This document shows positions 44,043 through 53,206 of a stretch of DNA of 62,625 nt, one piece after another (positions within the stretch are counted from its first letter, which is position 1; every line of letters begins with the position of its first letter). The notes under the pieces were generated by a model that saw nothing but the letters and a program-made list of their open reading frames with translations, was not told the origin of the DNA and did not search any database. Made by a program: the position numbers and the translations under genes. The stretch covers positions 1 through 62,625 of the forward strand of contig UQDP01000014.1 in NCBI GenBank assembly GCA_900539845.1. Reading direction: 5' to 3'. Origin of the DNA: an uncultured Oscillospiraceae bacterium. Lineage in GTDB: Bacteria > Bacillota > Clostridia > Oscillospirales > Acutalibacteraceae.

Positions 44043-44098
44043 AACTTTTGACACAGGGTGTTAAAAGTTATTATATCTTTTCCGCTTCTTTTTGTCAA
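44043..44098 (-). promoter_or_regulatory. consensus promoter and ROK operator of the lactose operon
   Basis: Leftward TTGACA (44098-44093), 17-base spacer, TATAAT (44075-44070): fully consensus. Directly downstream, AACTTTTGACAC (44043-44054) and GTGTTAAAAGTT (44058-44069) form a dyad matching at 11 of 12 positions around AGG, ending 16 bases before the ROK start codon. Repressor binding there would cover the transcription start. Confidence 0.85.
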
Positions 44099-44212
44099 TC
44101 CATATCATGCAAAGCAGATAAAAATTCTGACCGGCTGTCTAAAATCGGATGTGCATCATACGGTTTGCACCGCCTCTGCCGCTTTAGCAAATTTATTAAC
44201 ACAGATTAAAAC

Positions 44213-45106
44213 TCAGCCGTGAAAGGCTTGTTTGAGCCTGTCAAGGAACAACTGTGCCGCCGGCGAGAATACCTGATGCTTTTTCCAGATCACATTCAGT
44301 CCTGATTCCAGGCGCGGTTCAAGAGGTCTGAAGCACAATCCGCTGCTTTTTGATGTGTTCGCAAGTCCGGCAAGCGTTACGGCGCATCCAACGCCCTCCT
44401 GCGTCAAAATCGATGCATTGTAAACAAGATTGTAGGTTGAAACAATATTCAACTTTTCAAAATCCTCGCCGAACCAGTCTGAAAAACTGTTTGACTGTTT
44501 TTCAGAGGATATTACCTGACGCGAACATATAAGAGGCTGATTCATCAGATCACTTTTTCTGATCATTTCTTTACGGGCAAGAGGGCTGTCCCGTCTCATA
44601 AGAACGCCCCAAACATCCTTTTCGGGAAGATTTATAAAATCATATTTTGAGATATCCGCCGGTTGTATGAGGATGCCGAAATCGAGCAGACCTTTATCCA
44701 GTTTCTCCGTTACATCCTGCGCGTTTCCGCTGTGAAAATGATAATGGATATCGGGATATTCCGCACGCATTTCATGTATGATTACGGCGATACGGCGAAT
44801 CGCCTGCGTTTCTCCGCCGCCGATATAGATATCCCCGCTGATATAATCCTCCATGGATGAAAACTCCGCCTGCGTCTTATCCACCATTGAAATGATCTCC
44901 TCAGCCCGTTTTCTGAAAAGCATGCCCTGCTGCGTAAGCGTTACACGGTGACTGCCGCGGATCAAAAGCTGCTGCCCCAGCTCATCTTCAAGATCATGTA
45001 TCTGCCGCGACAAAGTCGGCTGCGTTAGGTGCAGATAATTTGCTGCCGCGGTTATGCTGCCTTCCCTTGCAACGGCAAGAAAATATCGAAGTACACGGAT
45101 TTCCAT
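44213..45106 (-). CDS. LysR-family regulator
   Basis: A 297-residue protein. N-terminal HTH (MEIRVLRYFLAVAREGSITA, then LHLTQPTLSRQIHDLE) and a C-terminal two-lobed effector domain (about 90-295). It is divergent from the alpha/beta hydrolase at 45285. The motif GGTATTTGCTATTT between them recurs before the beta-lactamase-fold gene at 48771. LysR proteins in this context often respond to small aromatic or quinone-like compounds, but no effector can be read here. Confidence 0.9.
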   Translation of the reverse strand: MEIRVLRYFLAVAREGSITAAANYLHLTQPTLSRQIHDLEDELGQQLLIRGSHRVTLTQQGMLFRKRAEEIISMVDKTQAEFSSMEDYISGDIYIGGGETQAIRRIAVIIHEMRAEYPDIHYHFHSGNAQDVTEKLDKGLLDFGILIQPADISKYDFINLPEKDVWGVLMRRDSPLARKEMIRKSDLMNQPLICSRQVISSEKQSNSFSDWFGEDFEKLNIVSTYNLVYNASILTQEGVGCAVTLAGLANTSKSSGLCFRPLEPRLESGLNVIWKKHQVFSPAAQLFLDRLKQAFHG

Positions 45107-45180
45107 AATAAACGCCCCTTTACTTTTATAGTATACAGCATTTCAATATGCGTGTAAAGCATATCACGGAATAGAAACAA

Positions 45181-45194
45181 GGTATTTGCTATTT
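45181..45194. promoter_or_regulatory. LysR-box-like site, copy 1
   Basis: GGTATTTGCTATTT in the LysR/hydrolase intergenic region, about 90 bases before the hydrolase ATG, with CCGATACA close by. The same 14-mer occurs on the opposite strand at 48841-48854, also beside CCGATAC. Confidence 0.5.
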
Positions 45195-45284
45195 TCGCCG
45201 ATACAGGTTAAAATCAAATCAGCAAAAGTATATTGTAATCATACGCTTTTGAATCACCATACTTTATAACCCGGAGGAAACAAA

Positions 45285-46274
45285 ATGAACGAACAGCTTG
45301 TTTTAACAGATAACTGGGACAAAACTTTCCCGAAAAGCGAAAAGGTCAATCACAGAAAGGTAACATTTCACAACCGCTATGGTATCACACTGGCGGCAGA
45401 TCTTTATGAGCCTGCAAATGCCGATGAAAAACTTGGCGCAATAGCGGTATGCGGTCCGTTCGGCGCGGTCAAGGAACAGGCGGCAGGTCTGTATGCGCAG
45501 GAAATGGCTGAAAGAGGTTTTCTTGCGATTGCCTTTGACCCGTCCTTTACAGGCGAAAGCGGCGGAGAGCCGAGATACATGGCATCGCCCGATATCAACA
45601 CGGAGGATTTTCAGGCAGCCGTGGATTTTCTCAGCGTGCAAAGCAATGTTGATCCGAACAAAATAGGGATCATAGGCATATGCGGCTGGGGCGGAATGGC
45701 GTTGAACGCCGCGGCAATAGACACCCGCATCAAAGGAACGGTTACCAGTACGATGTATGATATGGCACGCGTAAATGCAAAAGGTTATTTTGACGCTGAG
45801 GACAGCGAAGAGGCAAGATATGAAAAACGCAAGGTCTTAAACGCGCAGCGCACCGAGGACTATCGAAACGGCTCATATGCTGCCGGCGGCGGAGTGGTTG
45901 ATCCCCTGCCGGACGATGCGCCGTTCTTCGTTAAGGATTACTATGATTATTACAAAACCGAGCGCGGCTATCACAAGCGTTCGCTCAACTCAAATAACGG
46001 CTGGAACATGACAGGCTGTATGTCATTTATGAATCAGCCGATCCTGCAATACAGCAATGAGATACGCAGTGCTGTTCTGATGATCCATGGGGAAAAGGCA
46101 CATTCCTGCTATTTCAGCAAGGACGCTTATGAAAATATGATAAAGGATAATCCGTACAGCGGAAACAAAGAACTGATGATCATACCCGACGCCGTTCACA
46201 CCGATCTCTATGATAAAACAGACATTATTCCGTTTGATAAAATAAAGAAATTTTTCCTTTGCGCAATGGAATAA
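45285..46274 (+). CDS. alpha/beta hydrolase with Cys nucleophile elbow
   Basis: A 329-residue cytoplasmic protein of the alpha/beta hydrolase fold. The nucleophile elbow reads GIIGICGWGG, with Cys in the G-x-C-x-G position, as in dienelactone-hydrolase-like enzymes. The oxyanion region is AVCGPFGAVKEQ, and the likely acid and His are near the C-terminus (IIPDAVHTDLYD). Divergent from the LysR gene and presumably under its control. GGAGG precedes the ATG. Substrate unknown. Confidence 0.87.
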   Translation: MNEQLVLTDNWDKTFPKSEKVNHRKVTFHNRYGITLAADLYEPANADEKLGAIAVCGPFGAVKEQAAGLYAQEMAERGFLAIAFDPSFTGESGGEPRYMASPDINTEDFQAAVDFLSVQSNVDPNKIGIIGICGWGGMALNAAAIDTRIKGTVTSTMYDMARVNAKGYFDAEDSEEARYEKRKVLNAQRTEDYRNGSYAAGGGVVDPLPDDAPFFVKDYYDYYKTERGYHKRSLNSNNGWNMTGCMSFMNQPILQYSNEIRSAVLMIHGEKAHSCYFSKDAYENMIKDNPYSGNKELMIIPDAVHTDLYDKTDIIPFDKIKKFFLCAME

Positions 46275-46280
46275 AATGTT

Positions 46281-46820
46281 ATGAAAAGAACTACAAGTTT
46301 TTTTAAAAGAGCAGTCATTTGCCCTGCGCTGCTGATCGCGTTGCTTCTTTCCTCCTGCGGCACTGACAATACAGGAGCAGCCGAAGCAGCAAGCACACAA
46401 CCTGCTGTGCCGAACACAACAGAAGCAGCCGGAACCGCAACGCAAAATTCGGAGGACGAAAATATAAGCAAGATTGAAATTATAATAGGTGAGAACATTT
46501 TTTCCGCAAATTTATACAACAACGCCGCTTCGGCGGATTTTCTTTCATTGCTGCCTATGACCGCTGAAATGAATGAGCTTAACGGCAATGAGAAATACTA
46601 TTATCTCAATGACACCTTATCCGTTGATGCACAAAAGCCGGATTTTATCCGAACAGGCGATCTGATGCTTTACGGCTACAACTGTCTGGTGCTGTTTTAT
46701 AAAGATTTCAGAACCTCATACAGTTACACACCTCTCGGCCGTATTGAAAACCCACAAGGGCTTGAAACTGCTCTCGGAAACGGAAACGCAGAAGTTACGT
46801 TTCGTTTAGCGGAATCATAA
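46281..46820 (+). CDS. cyclophilin-like-fold lipoprotein
   Basis: A 179-residue protein with a lipoprotein signal (LLIALLLSSCG), a Thr/Ala-rich linker and a cyclophilin-like domain (about 62-178; IEIIIGENIFSANLYNNAAS, then LLPMTAEMNELNGNEKYYYL) as in DUF3830/cyclophilin_like proteins. These keep the barrel but usually not isomerase residues. Only six bases separate it from the hydrolase, so they form an operon. A role at the outer face of the membrane is inferred from the lipobox. Confidence 0.85.
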   Translation: MKRTTSFFKRAVICPALLIALLLSSCGTDNTGAAEAASTQPAVPNTTEAAGTATQNSEDENISKIEIIIGENIFSANLYNNAASADFLSLLPMTAEMNELNGNEKYYYLNDTLSVDAQKPDFIRTGDLMLYGYNCLVLFYKDFRTSYSYTPLGRIENPQGLETALGNGNAEVTFRLAES

Positions 46821-46835
46821 ATATTCACAACACAA

Positions 46836-46874
46836 AAAGGCAGACGCACCATTCAGTAATGCGTCTGCCTTTTA
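46836..46874. terminator. bidirectional terminator
   Basis: AAAAGGCAGACGCA (46836-46849) and TGCGTCTGCCTTTT (46861-46874) form a perfect 14-bp stem with an 11-base loop, 15 bases after the cyclophilin-like gene. Confidence 0.9.
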
Positions 46875-46985
46875 TATTGCACAATGTTTGTTCTTTTATG
46901 TTTCAAGCGGGGATTTTATCCGTATCCTGAAAATATACTTTCGCTGCATGCTTGCCTATATTTTTCCCTAGCTCAGATGACGTGG

Positions 46986-47630
46986 TTACAGACCGAGGCT
47001 GTCAACCCATTCCTGAACATCGGACTGTGAAACGCCTGAACGGAAACGCTCTCCCTCAAGCCAGTTTCCTGTGCCTGCTGCCTCAGCCAGCAGATCACCG
47101 CTTTCGCCGAGTCCCGAAGATGAAGAAGTGCAGAACGGAATAACGGTTTTGCCCGTGAAATCATTCGATTCAACAAAGCCATCCACCGGCCATGCGGCAA
47201 TTCCCCACCAGATAGGATAACCGATAAACACGGTGTCGTACTCTGCCCAGTTATCCACCGTTGTCTGCGTCAGTTCGACCTCTCTTTGGTCGGGGTTCTC
47301 GTGTTCGCGCGTCACGCGGCTGTTACTGTCCGTCCAGTCAAGGTCTTCATCGGTATACGGATTAACGGGAACAAGCTCAAACAGATCTCCGCCTGTTGCC
47401 TCTGCAATGTAATTTGCCGCCTCCTCGGTATTGCCCGTTGCGGAAAAGTAAACAACAAGTGTTTTTCCGTTCTTCGCTCCCTCTGTGTCTTCCGCTGAAG
47501 CATTCGTAGCGCTCTGAGCAGTTGTGTTGCCGGCATCTGACGGCTGCGTTGTGTCCTGCGTATTACTGCTGCAGGCGGTGAAAGCCATTGCAAGCACGAA
47601 TACCATAAACAGTGAAACAATTTTTTTCAT
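46986..47630 (-). CDS. flavodoxin-like lipoprotein
   Basis: A 214-residue protein. Lipoprotein signal (LAMAFTACSS), Thr/Ala-rich linker, flavodoxin fold (about 57-210) with the FMN phosphate loop VVYFSATGNTEEAA and the aromatic loop GYPIWWGIAAW. Surface-tethered flavodoxins of this kind occur in gut clostridia beside LysR, aldo/keto reductase and cyclophilin-like genes, and probably carry electrons outside the membrane. AAGGAGAG precedes the ATG. Confidence 0.9.
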   Translation of the reverse strand: MKKIVSLFMVFVLAMAFTACSSNTQDTTQPSDAGNTTAQSATNASAEDTEGAKNGKTLVVYFSATGNTEEAANYIAEATGGDLFELVPVNPYTDEDLDWTDSNSRVTREHENPDQREVELTQTTVDNWAEYDTVFIGYPIWWGIAAWPVDGFVESNDFTGKTVIPFCTSSSSGLGESGDLLAEAAGTGNWLEGERFRSGVSQSDVQEWVDSLGL

Positions 47631-47679
47631 AGTTTTCTCTCCTTAAAAATTTTATAATAACACGGGCTGACGCCCGAGA

Positions 47680-48771
47680 TTATTCATAACAGGCATTTAC
47701 GATCTGATTCACAAGCTGCCAGTAAATACTTGTTCTGCCGGTGTAATTACTTGTAAACACAATGACCAGTTCCAGCTGCGGCACCACAAAAATATACTGC
47801 CCGGCATGCCCCTGGGCAAAAAACGCCGGATAATCGTTATCTCCGAACGTGCGCACCCACCACTGATAACCGTAATCGGCACAGCCTGTATTTCTGTCAT
47901 ACTGAACGCTTGTGGAATCCGCAACCCATTGCCGGGATAGTATTTGTTCACCCTGCCATGCTCCGTTATTCATAAAAAGCAGTCCGAATCTTGCCATATC
48001 ATACGGCGTCATATGGATGCCGTTGCCGCCGTCCGAAACGCCTTGCGCGTCCGTATCAATGCGGACGCTGTCCATTCCCACGGGACCGAACAGGTATTGT
48101 CTGCCGAATTCATATTCAGACATTCCCGTTGCCTGTTCCAAGATCGCCGCAAGCAGATGCGTGTTGCCTGTTGAATAGCTGAATTCCGCCCCGGGATCTG
48201 ATATGATGGGGCTGTTTAGGATATATTCAATCCAGTTTTCGGAATTTCTCCATTCCATCCATCCGGCATCATCGGTTGTGTCTATCCCCGAAGTATGGTT
48301 CAGCAGATGCCTTATCGTGATCTGAGCCCAGCGAGCATCGCCGTTTTGCAAAACCTGCGGAAAATATTCGGATAGATGAACATCCACACTTTCTATATAG
48401 CCTTTATCTATCGCTATGCCGATCAGCGCACTGGTAACGCTTTTTGACGCCGAATTCAGAACGAATACACTTGATTCATCATACCCGTCTTTAAAATACT
48501 CATCAATGATATAACCGTTTTTCACTATGACTGAACTGAGCAGATTAAACGAATCAAATGTTGAATGTATATCATCGAGAACGCTGCTGTCAAGCCCCTG
48601 ATTATCGGGCGCATCTTTCTGCCATTCCCATTCGGGCGCCGCCTGTGTTACGGCAAAGATTTCCGCCGTGGTCTGTTCTGCGGCGGTCGTATTCTGTTCG
48701 GTTTCTCTTGCGCACGCCGCAAATGAAACACACATCGCTGCCGCCGTTAATGCCGCAAATATTCTTTTCAT
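47680..48771 (-). CDS. beta-lactamase-fold serine hydrolase lipoprotein
   Basis: 363 residues from ATG 48771, behind AGGGGCGGG; an ATG nine codons earlier would overlap that site. Lipobox VSFAACA. The class C beta-lactamase/penicillin-binding fold has the S-x-x-K motif in NSASKSVTSALIG and a Tyr motif in FSYSTGNTHLL. Likely an extracellular esterase or peptidase rather than a true beta-lactamase. Copy 2 of the LysR-box-like motif lies 70 bases upstream. Confidence 0.88.
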   Translation of the reverse strand: MKRIFAALTAAAMCVSFAACARETEQNTTAAEQTTAEIFAVTQAAPEWEWQKDAPDNQGLDSSVLDDIHSTFDSFNLLSSVIVKNGYIIDEYFKDGYDESSVFVLNSASKSVTSALIGIAIDKGYIESVDVHLSEYFPQVLQNGDARWAQITIRHLLNHTSGIDTTDDAGWMEWRNSENWIEYILNSPIISDPGAEFSYSTGNTHLLAAILEQATGMSEYEFGRQYLFGPVGMDSVRIDTDAQGVSDGGNGIHMTPYDMARFGLLFMNNGAWQGEQILSRQWVADSTSVQYDRNTGCADYGYQWWVRTFGDNDYPAFFAQGHAGQYIFVVPQLELVIVFTSNYTGRTSIYWQLVNQIVNACYE

Positions 48772-48840
48772 AATCCCGCCCCTAAATTGTTCAAACAAAG
48801 AAAATACTCTTTACATGAACAGCTTATCATTGAAAGACAG

Positions 48841-48854
48841 AAATAGCAAATACC
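48841..48854. promoter_or_regulatory. LysR-box-like site, copy 2
   Basis: Read leftward this is GGTATTTGCTATTT, identical to 45181-45194 and 70-83 bases before the serine hydrolase ATG. TAGGTATTTGCTA fits the T-N11-A LysR box. Confidence 0.5.
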
Positions 48855-49004
48855 TATATTGTATCGGTCAATATAGCTAATATGAATATCTGAAACAAAA
48901 AAGATCAACTCCACTCATTTTTATTTTCCCGCAGTCAGTTTCTTCAGCAGCCGACCGTAATTGTGTGAAAGCCATCCGTACTCTGCCCTTTTCATGAAAA
49001 AAAC

Positions 49005-49026
49005 CGAGGCTTCAAAAGAAGCCCCG
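49005..49026. terminator. hairpin between the hydrolase promoter and the aldo/keto reductase region
   Basis: CGAGGCTTC, loop AAAA, GAAGCCCCG, flanked by A-runs and a TTT. The 450 bases between 48772 and 49228 hold no further gene that I can support. Confidence 0.6.
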
Positions 49027-49228
49027 ATTTCAGCCTGCCGGCAAAATCGGCTTTGTAAAAACCGCTCTGCCGCGCAGCGCATAAAAATATTTAAAACAAA
49101 GAAGTATGCCCTTTATTCCGCTTCCTTTCGAGCAAAACAAACGTAAACCGAAAAATTAAGCATAAAGGGAGCCGTAGTTGCACATTAGGCTAAAAATCTG
49201 TTTGACTCAAACGAATGCTACAATAAGA

Positions 49229-50320
49229 TCATTTCTCAAGCATATCGGCGGACTGTTTGAGATATTCCGTGATTTTGAGGTGCTGCGGACACACGCGTTC
49301 GCACTGTCTGCACTCTATGCAGTCGGACGCTTTGCCTTTGCCGCTTACCGCCGCTTCATACGCCTCTTTCGCCGCTGTCATCTGCCCGTTTGCAAGTTGC
49401 TTATTCGCGGCGGCAAATATCTCGGGAATCGGGATATTTTTGGGACACCCTTCCGTGCAGTAATGGCAGGCGGTGCAGGCGATTGCCGAAGATTTTCCGA
49501 GGATCTGCTGCGCCTTCTGAATGATCTTTTGCTCGTCCTCATTCAGCGGCTGAAAATCACGCATATAGGAAAGATTATCCTGCATCTGCTGCGTGTTGGA
49601 CATGCCGGAAAGCACGGTCAAAACGCCGTCCAGCGAAGCGGCAAATCTGATTCCCCATGACGCACAAGACATATCCGGGGCATATTCTTTGAAAAGCTTC
49701 TTGACTTCCTGCGGCGGATCGGCAAGACTTCCCCCCTTAACGGGTTCCATTACAACGATTTGCTTGCCATGCTTTCTTGCGATCTCATAATTGGCGCGCG
49801 ACTGAACGGACGGATTTTCCCAGTCCGCATAATTGATCTGCAGCTGAACGAAGTCAACCTCGGGATGTTCCGTCAGGAGCTTATCCAGCAGATCGGGTCC
49901 GGCGTGAAAAGAAAAGCCTATATTTTTGAGAACGCCTTTGCGCTTTTGCTCCGAAACAAAATCCCAAAGTCCAAACTTATCATACTTACTATAATTATCA
50001 TTCATGATCGCATGCAGCAAATAATAATCAAAATAACCTGCTCCCGTTCTGGCAAGGCTCGTTTCAAGCTGCTTTTTTGCCGCCTTTTCATTTACGGCAA
50101 CATTGACGTTCAGCTTGGTGGCAAGAGTATAGGACTCCCGCGCATGCCTGCTGACGAGCGCCTTTTTTGCGGCGCCCTCCGAACCGAGATAAACATACGC
50201 CGTATCAAAATAGGTAAAGCCTGCATCCAAAAACGCGTCCACCATATGCTTGACCTGCTCAATATCCGTAAAAGGACCTTTTTTCGGCAGCCGCATAAGA
50301 CCGAAACCAAGCTTTTTCAT
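49229..50320 (-). CDS. aldo/keto reductase with two C-terminal 4Fe-4S clusters
   Basis: 363 residues from ATG 50320 (AGGAG eight bases before; an ATG two codons earlier is too close). A TIM-barrel aldo/keto reductase (1-275; FTYFDTAYVYLGSEGAAKKA, YYLLHAIMNDN) is followed by a ferredoxin-like tail with CTACHYCTEGCP and CIECRQCERVCP. The tail should channel electrons from ferredoxin or flavodoxin rather than NADPH alone. The flavodoxin gene nearby is a possible partner. Confidence 0.92.
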   Translation of the reverse strand: MKKLGFGLMRLPKKGPFTDIEQVKHMVDAFLDAGFTYFDTAYVYLGSEGAAKKALVSRHARESYTLATKLNVNVAVNEKAAKKQLETSLARTGAGYFDYYLLHAIMNDNYSKYDKFGLWDFVSEQKRKGVLKNIGFSFHAGPDLLDKLLTEHPEVDFVQLQINYADWENPSVQSRANYEIARKHGKQIVVMEPVKGGSLADPPQEVKKLFKEYAPDMSCASWGIRFAASLDGVLTVLSGMSNTQQMQDNLSYMRDFQPLNEDEQKIIQKAQQILGKSSAIACTACHYCTEGCPKNIPIPEIFAAANKQLANGQMTAAKEAYEAAVSGKGKASDCIECRQCERVCPQHLKITEYLKQSADMLEK

Positions 50321-50388
50321 AATCATTTCTCCTTTAAACTTTATACCGATACTATTATAGCAGAGCGATAAACATTTTGAAAGAATAT

Positions 50389-50913
50389 TTATGAATTTCT
50401 TACATCACTGCCAAAATTGAGCAAATATTCGTCAAGAGCGGCTATATCCCTTGCCATCAGAAATTTTTTCTGCGCAGTGCCGCAGGCAGGGCGTTTTATA
50501 AGTTCAACAACGTCATCCAGAGTATACCAGTCTGCCTTTGTGCCGTTTTCGGTTTCAAGCTTTGTGAATGACGGGCTGATCCGTTTACTCGCAGTGGTTA
50601 CAACAAAATAATATGAGATCTGCGTATAATCACAGTGCGCTCTGTTCTCCCAGATCATTCCCAATTCCTCGATCACATCACAGGAACAGCCTGTCTCCTC
50701 TGACACTTCCCTTTTCAGGGCACTGACGATACTCTCGTTTTCTTTTACACCGCCTCCGGGAAAGGAATAAAAATCCAAATCGCCGCTGTAAATAAGAATA
50801 TAACGGTTTTTAAAATCCTTTAATATCGCCCTTGCCGTGATACGCGGCTTTGCAGCCGACCTGCCGCTTGTTCCGATAACATCCTGATCCGTAATCTCCT
50901 TTATAAGCTTCAT
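50389..50913 (-). CDS. NUDIX hydrolase
   Basis: A 174-residue protein. The Nudix box runs from GGGVKENESIVSALKREVSE to ETGC, with the REVSEETG core (about 75-95) that binds Mg2+ and cleaves a nucleoside diphosphate linked to another group. GAGGTGGCG precedes the ATG. Not clearly in an operon with the reductase, as 69 bases separate them. Substrate cannot be told from sequence. Confidence 0.9.
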   Translation of the reverse strand: MKLIKEITDQDVIGTSGRSAAKPRITARAILKDFKNRYILIYSGDLDFYSFPGGGVKENESIVSALKREVSEETGCSCDVIEELGMIWENRAHCDYTQISYYFVVTTASKRISPSFTKLETENGTKADWYTLDDVVELIKRPACGTAQKKFLMARDIAALDEYLLNFGSDVRNS

Positions 50914-51103
50914 TCCGCCACCTCACGATCCGATTATACAACGATCCGAAAGATATGGCAACACGCAAACCAGCTGCCGATTTATATATGCATTGCCGTT
51001 AAATAGTCCGAAATTGCCGATTTTTATATTGTTAGCATCGACCGCATATGATAAAATGAGGTTGGGATCACACCCTAAAAACGCAAAAGAGAGGTTTGCA
51101 ATT

Positions 51104-53095
51104 ATGAAAGCAATCAAAAAGCTTGCCGGGGCAATCAACTCGCGCGCAGGATCGTTTATTTTCTTTGCGCTCTCAGCCGCGGCATTCACATTTTTTTCCA
51201 GCAGCAACTGGGCTTACGGCTGGATTGCTGAGCTGTACCCGCTCGGCGAGGGCTTTATCACGCTGATGCTGTGCCTTACCGGCGTATGCGCGGGCTTATC
51301 GCTCGTTATGCTGCTTATTCATGCTTTCGCCGAAAGCAAGATACACAGCAAAGGCGTTAAAGTATACGGAATCATACATATTATTTCCGCCATACTCGGC
51401 ATCATCACATTTGTATACACATTTATTCTGCTGTTCGGAATCGATCAGGGCTTTACCGCCGCCGGGTTTGCTAAGGGCTTCAACAGCCTTCTCCCGAATA
51501 TAGGTTATCTCGGAGCCGCGCTCGCGGCCGCGCTTGTATTTACGGTTGTGCAGACACCTAAAAAAGCGGCAAAGGCAGTTGTAGCCTGTGTTGTTATAGC
51601 GGCTCTCATGATCAGCCCCACGGCACTTTCCGGCATAGGAAGCAAAACTTCAGGCGAAGACCTGCCACAGATCACACTTCAATCGGAGGATCTTATGGAC
51701 GGCGCAAAAATTGTTTATGAAAGCCTTAAAAAAGGTGAAAAAGCAGACGCGAAAAACCTGCTTGCCGACAACAATGCATGCTGGACCGCACAATACCCGG
51801 ACCGCACGCCGGCAGACGCCCAGTCCGATATAAACAACAGCTATGTGGAGATCGAGCTTGCAGGCGAACAAACCTTCAATACGGCAATCATCGAGGAGGT
51901 AGGAAATCAGGCTCAGTATTTCCGTCTTCAGGCGCTTGTTGACGATGAGTGGCAAATCATTTATCAGAGCGAAAAGATCCAGTCTCAGCGCATATGCAGC
52001 TTTGACGCTGTCACTACCGACCGCATCCGCCTTTCCATAGACAAATTCAGAAGCAATGACACCCCTGTTAAGATCAAATCCATCAAGCTTTATAATGAGC
52101 CGAAACGCGACGCGGAGAATTTTGAGGTCACGGCATATCAGCGCCTTGACGGCGATGTACCGACAGAAATTCTTGCACGCGGTGATGAATACGTTGCAAA
52201 TTACGCCCGTTATTACGACGTTTACAGCACTGTCATCGTGTTCGGCGCCGTTCACTGGGATGAGAACGGAAACATGGGCTTCGGCGAAGGCGGCGAAGAG
52301 CAGTTCGCGCGTGAGATAGAAGCGCTCAAGGAAATCATTTCACGCCGCTCGAACCCCGAGCATGAGGTTAAACTTGTTATAACCGCGCTTGCCGACGGCA
52401 CATGGGGCGACGGTCACAACGGCGTAAACGCATATATGGCGGATTACTGGGAATCCATCGCCGACAAGATCGCGGCCTTTGCGGCGAAATATGAATTTGA
52501 CGGTGTTGATATTGACTGGGAATATCCCCAAACTGCAGCCGACTGGGAATGCTACGATCATTTCATTGCCAGACTGGATGATGAATTGCAGCAGGCAAAT
52601 CCAGACGCTATTCTTACGGCAGCGCTCTCGGCTTGGAGTCTCGGTATGAGCGAGGAAACACTTGACAGGCTTGACCAGATCCAGTTTATGGCATATGACG
52701 GCAGCGACGAGGACGGATACCAGAGCTCGCTTCAGCAGGCTCAGGAGGGCATTCAGGCGTTTATTGACAACGGCGCTGACATAAGCAAGATAAACATCGG
52801 CATCGCAGCATACGGCAGACCGATTAACGGCACGCCTTACTGGGCGACCTGGCGCGACCTTGACGAGGCAAATTACTGGGATAACAAATATTATAATGTT
52901 CATGACGCGGATCAGGTCTACGAAGGCACATTCTGCTCCCCCGCGCTTGCAGGCGATAAAACGGCTTACGCGCTGTTCTCCGGCTGCGGCGGTGTTATGG
53001 TCTTCAGAGTGGCTTGTGATAAAACCATGGATGACCCCAACAGCGTAGCCTGCGGTGTTGAGAACGCGCTGCACAGATATTTTAACGAGTGGTAA
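51104..53095 (+). CDS. membrane-anchored GH18-family protein with discoidin-like domain
   Basis: 663 residues from ATG 51104 (GAGAGG before it; the longer frame from 50993 has none). Five or so membrane helices (1-200), a discoidin/F5-8C-like beta domain (about 225-350), then a GH18 barrel with the catalytic DGVDIDWEYP and the downstream strand IQFMAYDGSDED. GH18 enzymes cut chitin-like or GlcNAc-containing chains, including host N-glycans. Here the enzyme faces outside while tied to the membrane. Convergent with DUF4838. Confidence 0.87.
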   Translation: MKAIKKLAGAINSRAGSFIFFALSAAAFTFFSSSNWAYGWIAELYPLGEGFITLMLCLTGVCAGLSLVMLLIHAFAESKIHSKGVKVYGIIHIISAILGIITFVYTFILLFGIDQGFTAAGFAKGFNSLLPNIGYLGAALAAALVFTVVQTPKKAAKAVVACVVIAALMISPTALSGIGSKTSGEDLPQITLQSEDLMDGAKIVYESLKKGEKADAKNLLADNNACWTAQYPDRTPADAQSDINNSYVEIELAGEQTFNTAIIEEVGNQAQYFRLQALVDDEWQIIYQSEKIQSQRICSFDAVTTDRIRLSIDKFRSNDTPVKIKSIKLYNEPKRDAENFEVTAYQRLDGDVPTEILARGDEYVANYARYYDVYSTVIVFGAVHWDENGNMGFGEGGEEQFAREIEALKEIISRRSNPEHEVKLVITALADGTWGDGHNGVNAYMADYWESIADKIAAFAAKYEFDGVDIDWEYPQTAADWECYDHFIARLDDELQQANPDAILTAALSAWSLGMSEETLDRLDQIQFMAYDGSDEDGYQSSLQQAQEGIQAFIDNGADISKINIGIAAYGRPINGTPYWATWRDLDEANYWDNKYYNVHDADQVYEGTFCSPALAGDKTAYALFSGCGGVMVFRVACDKTMDDPNSVACGVENALHRYFNEW

Positions 53096-53160
53096 TCAAC
53101 AGCACTGCACATTTATTGAAAATAATATAACTTATTTGTTAGCCTTAGCAACAGCAAAGA

Positions 53161-53186
53161 AACACCCGGACTTAAGTCCGGGTGTT
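53161..53186. terminator. bidirectional terminator
   Basis: AACACCCGGACTT directly followed by AAGTCCGGGTGTT, a 26-bp perfect palindrome with TTT on one side, between the convergent GH18 and DUF4838 genes. Confidence 0.85.
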
Positions 53187-53206
53187 TTTCATGGAACTGC
53201 TTATAT

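Noticed and set aside
50993..51103. N-terminal extension of the GH18 protein
   Set aside because: No ribosome site before 50993, and the segment lacks membrane or signal character; ATG 51104 is better placed.
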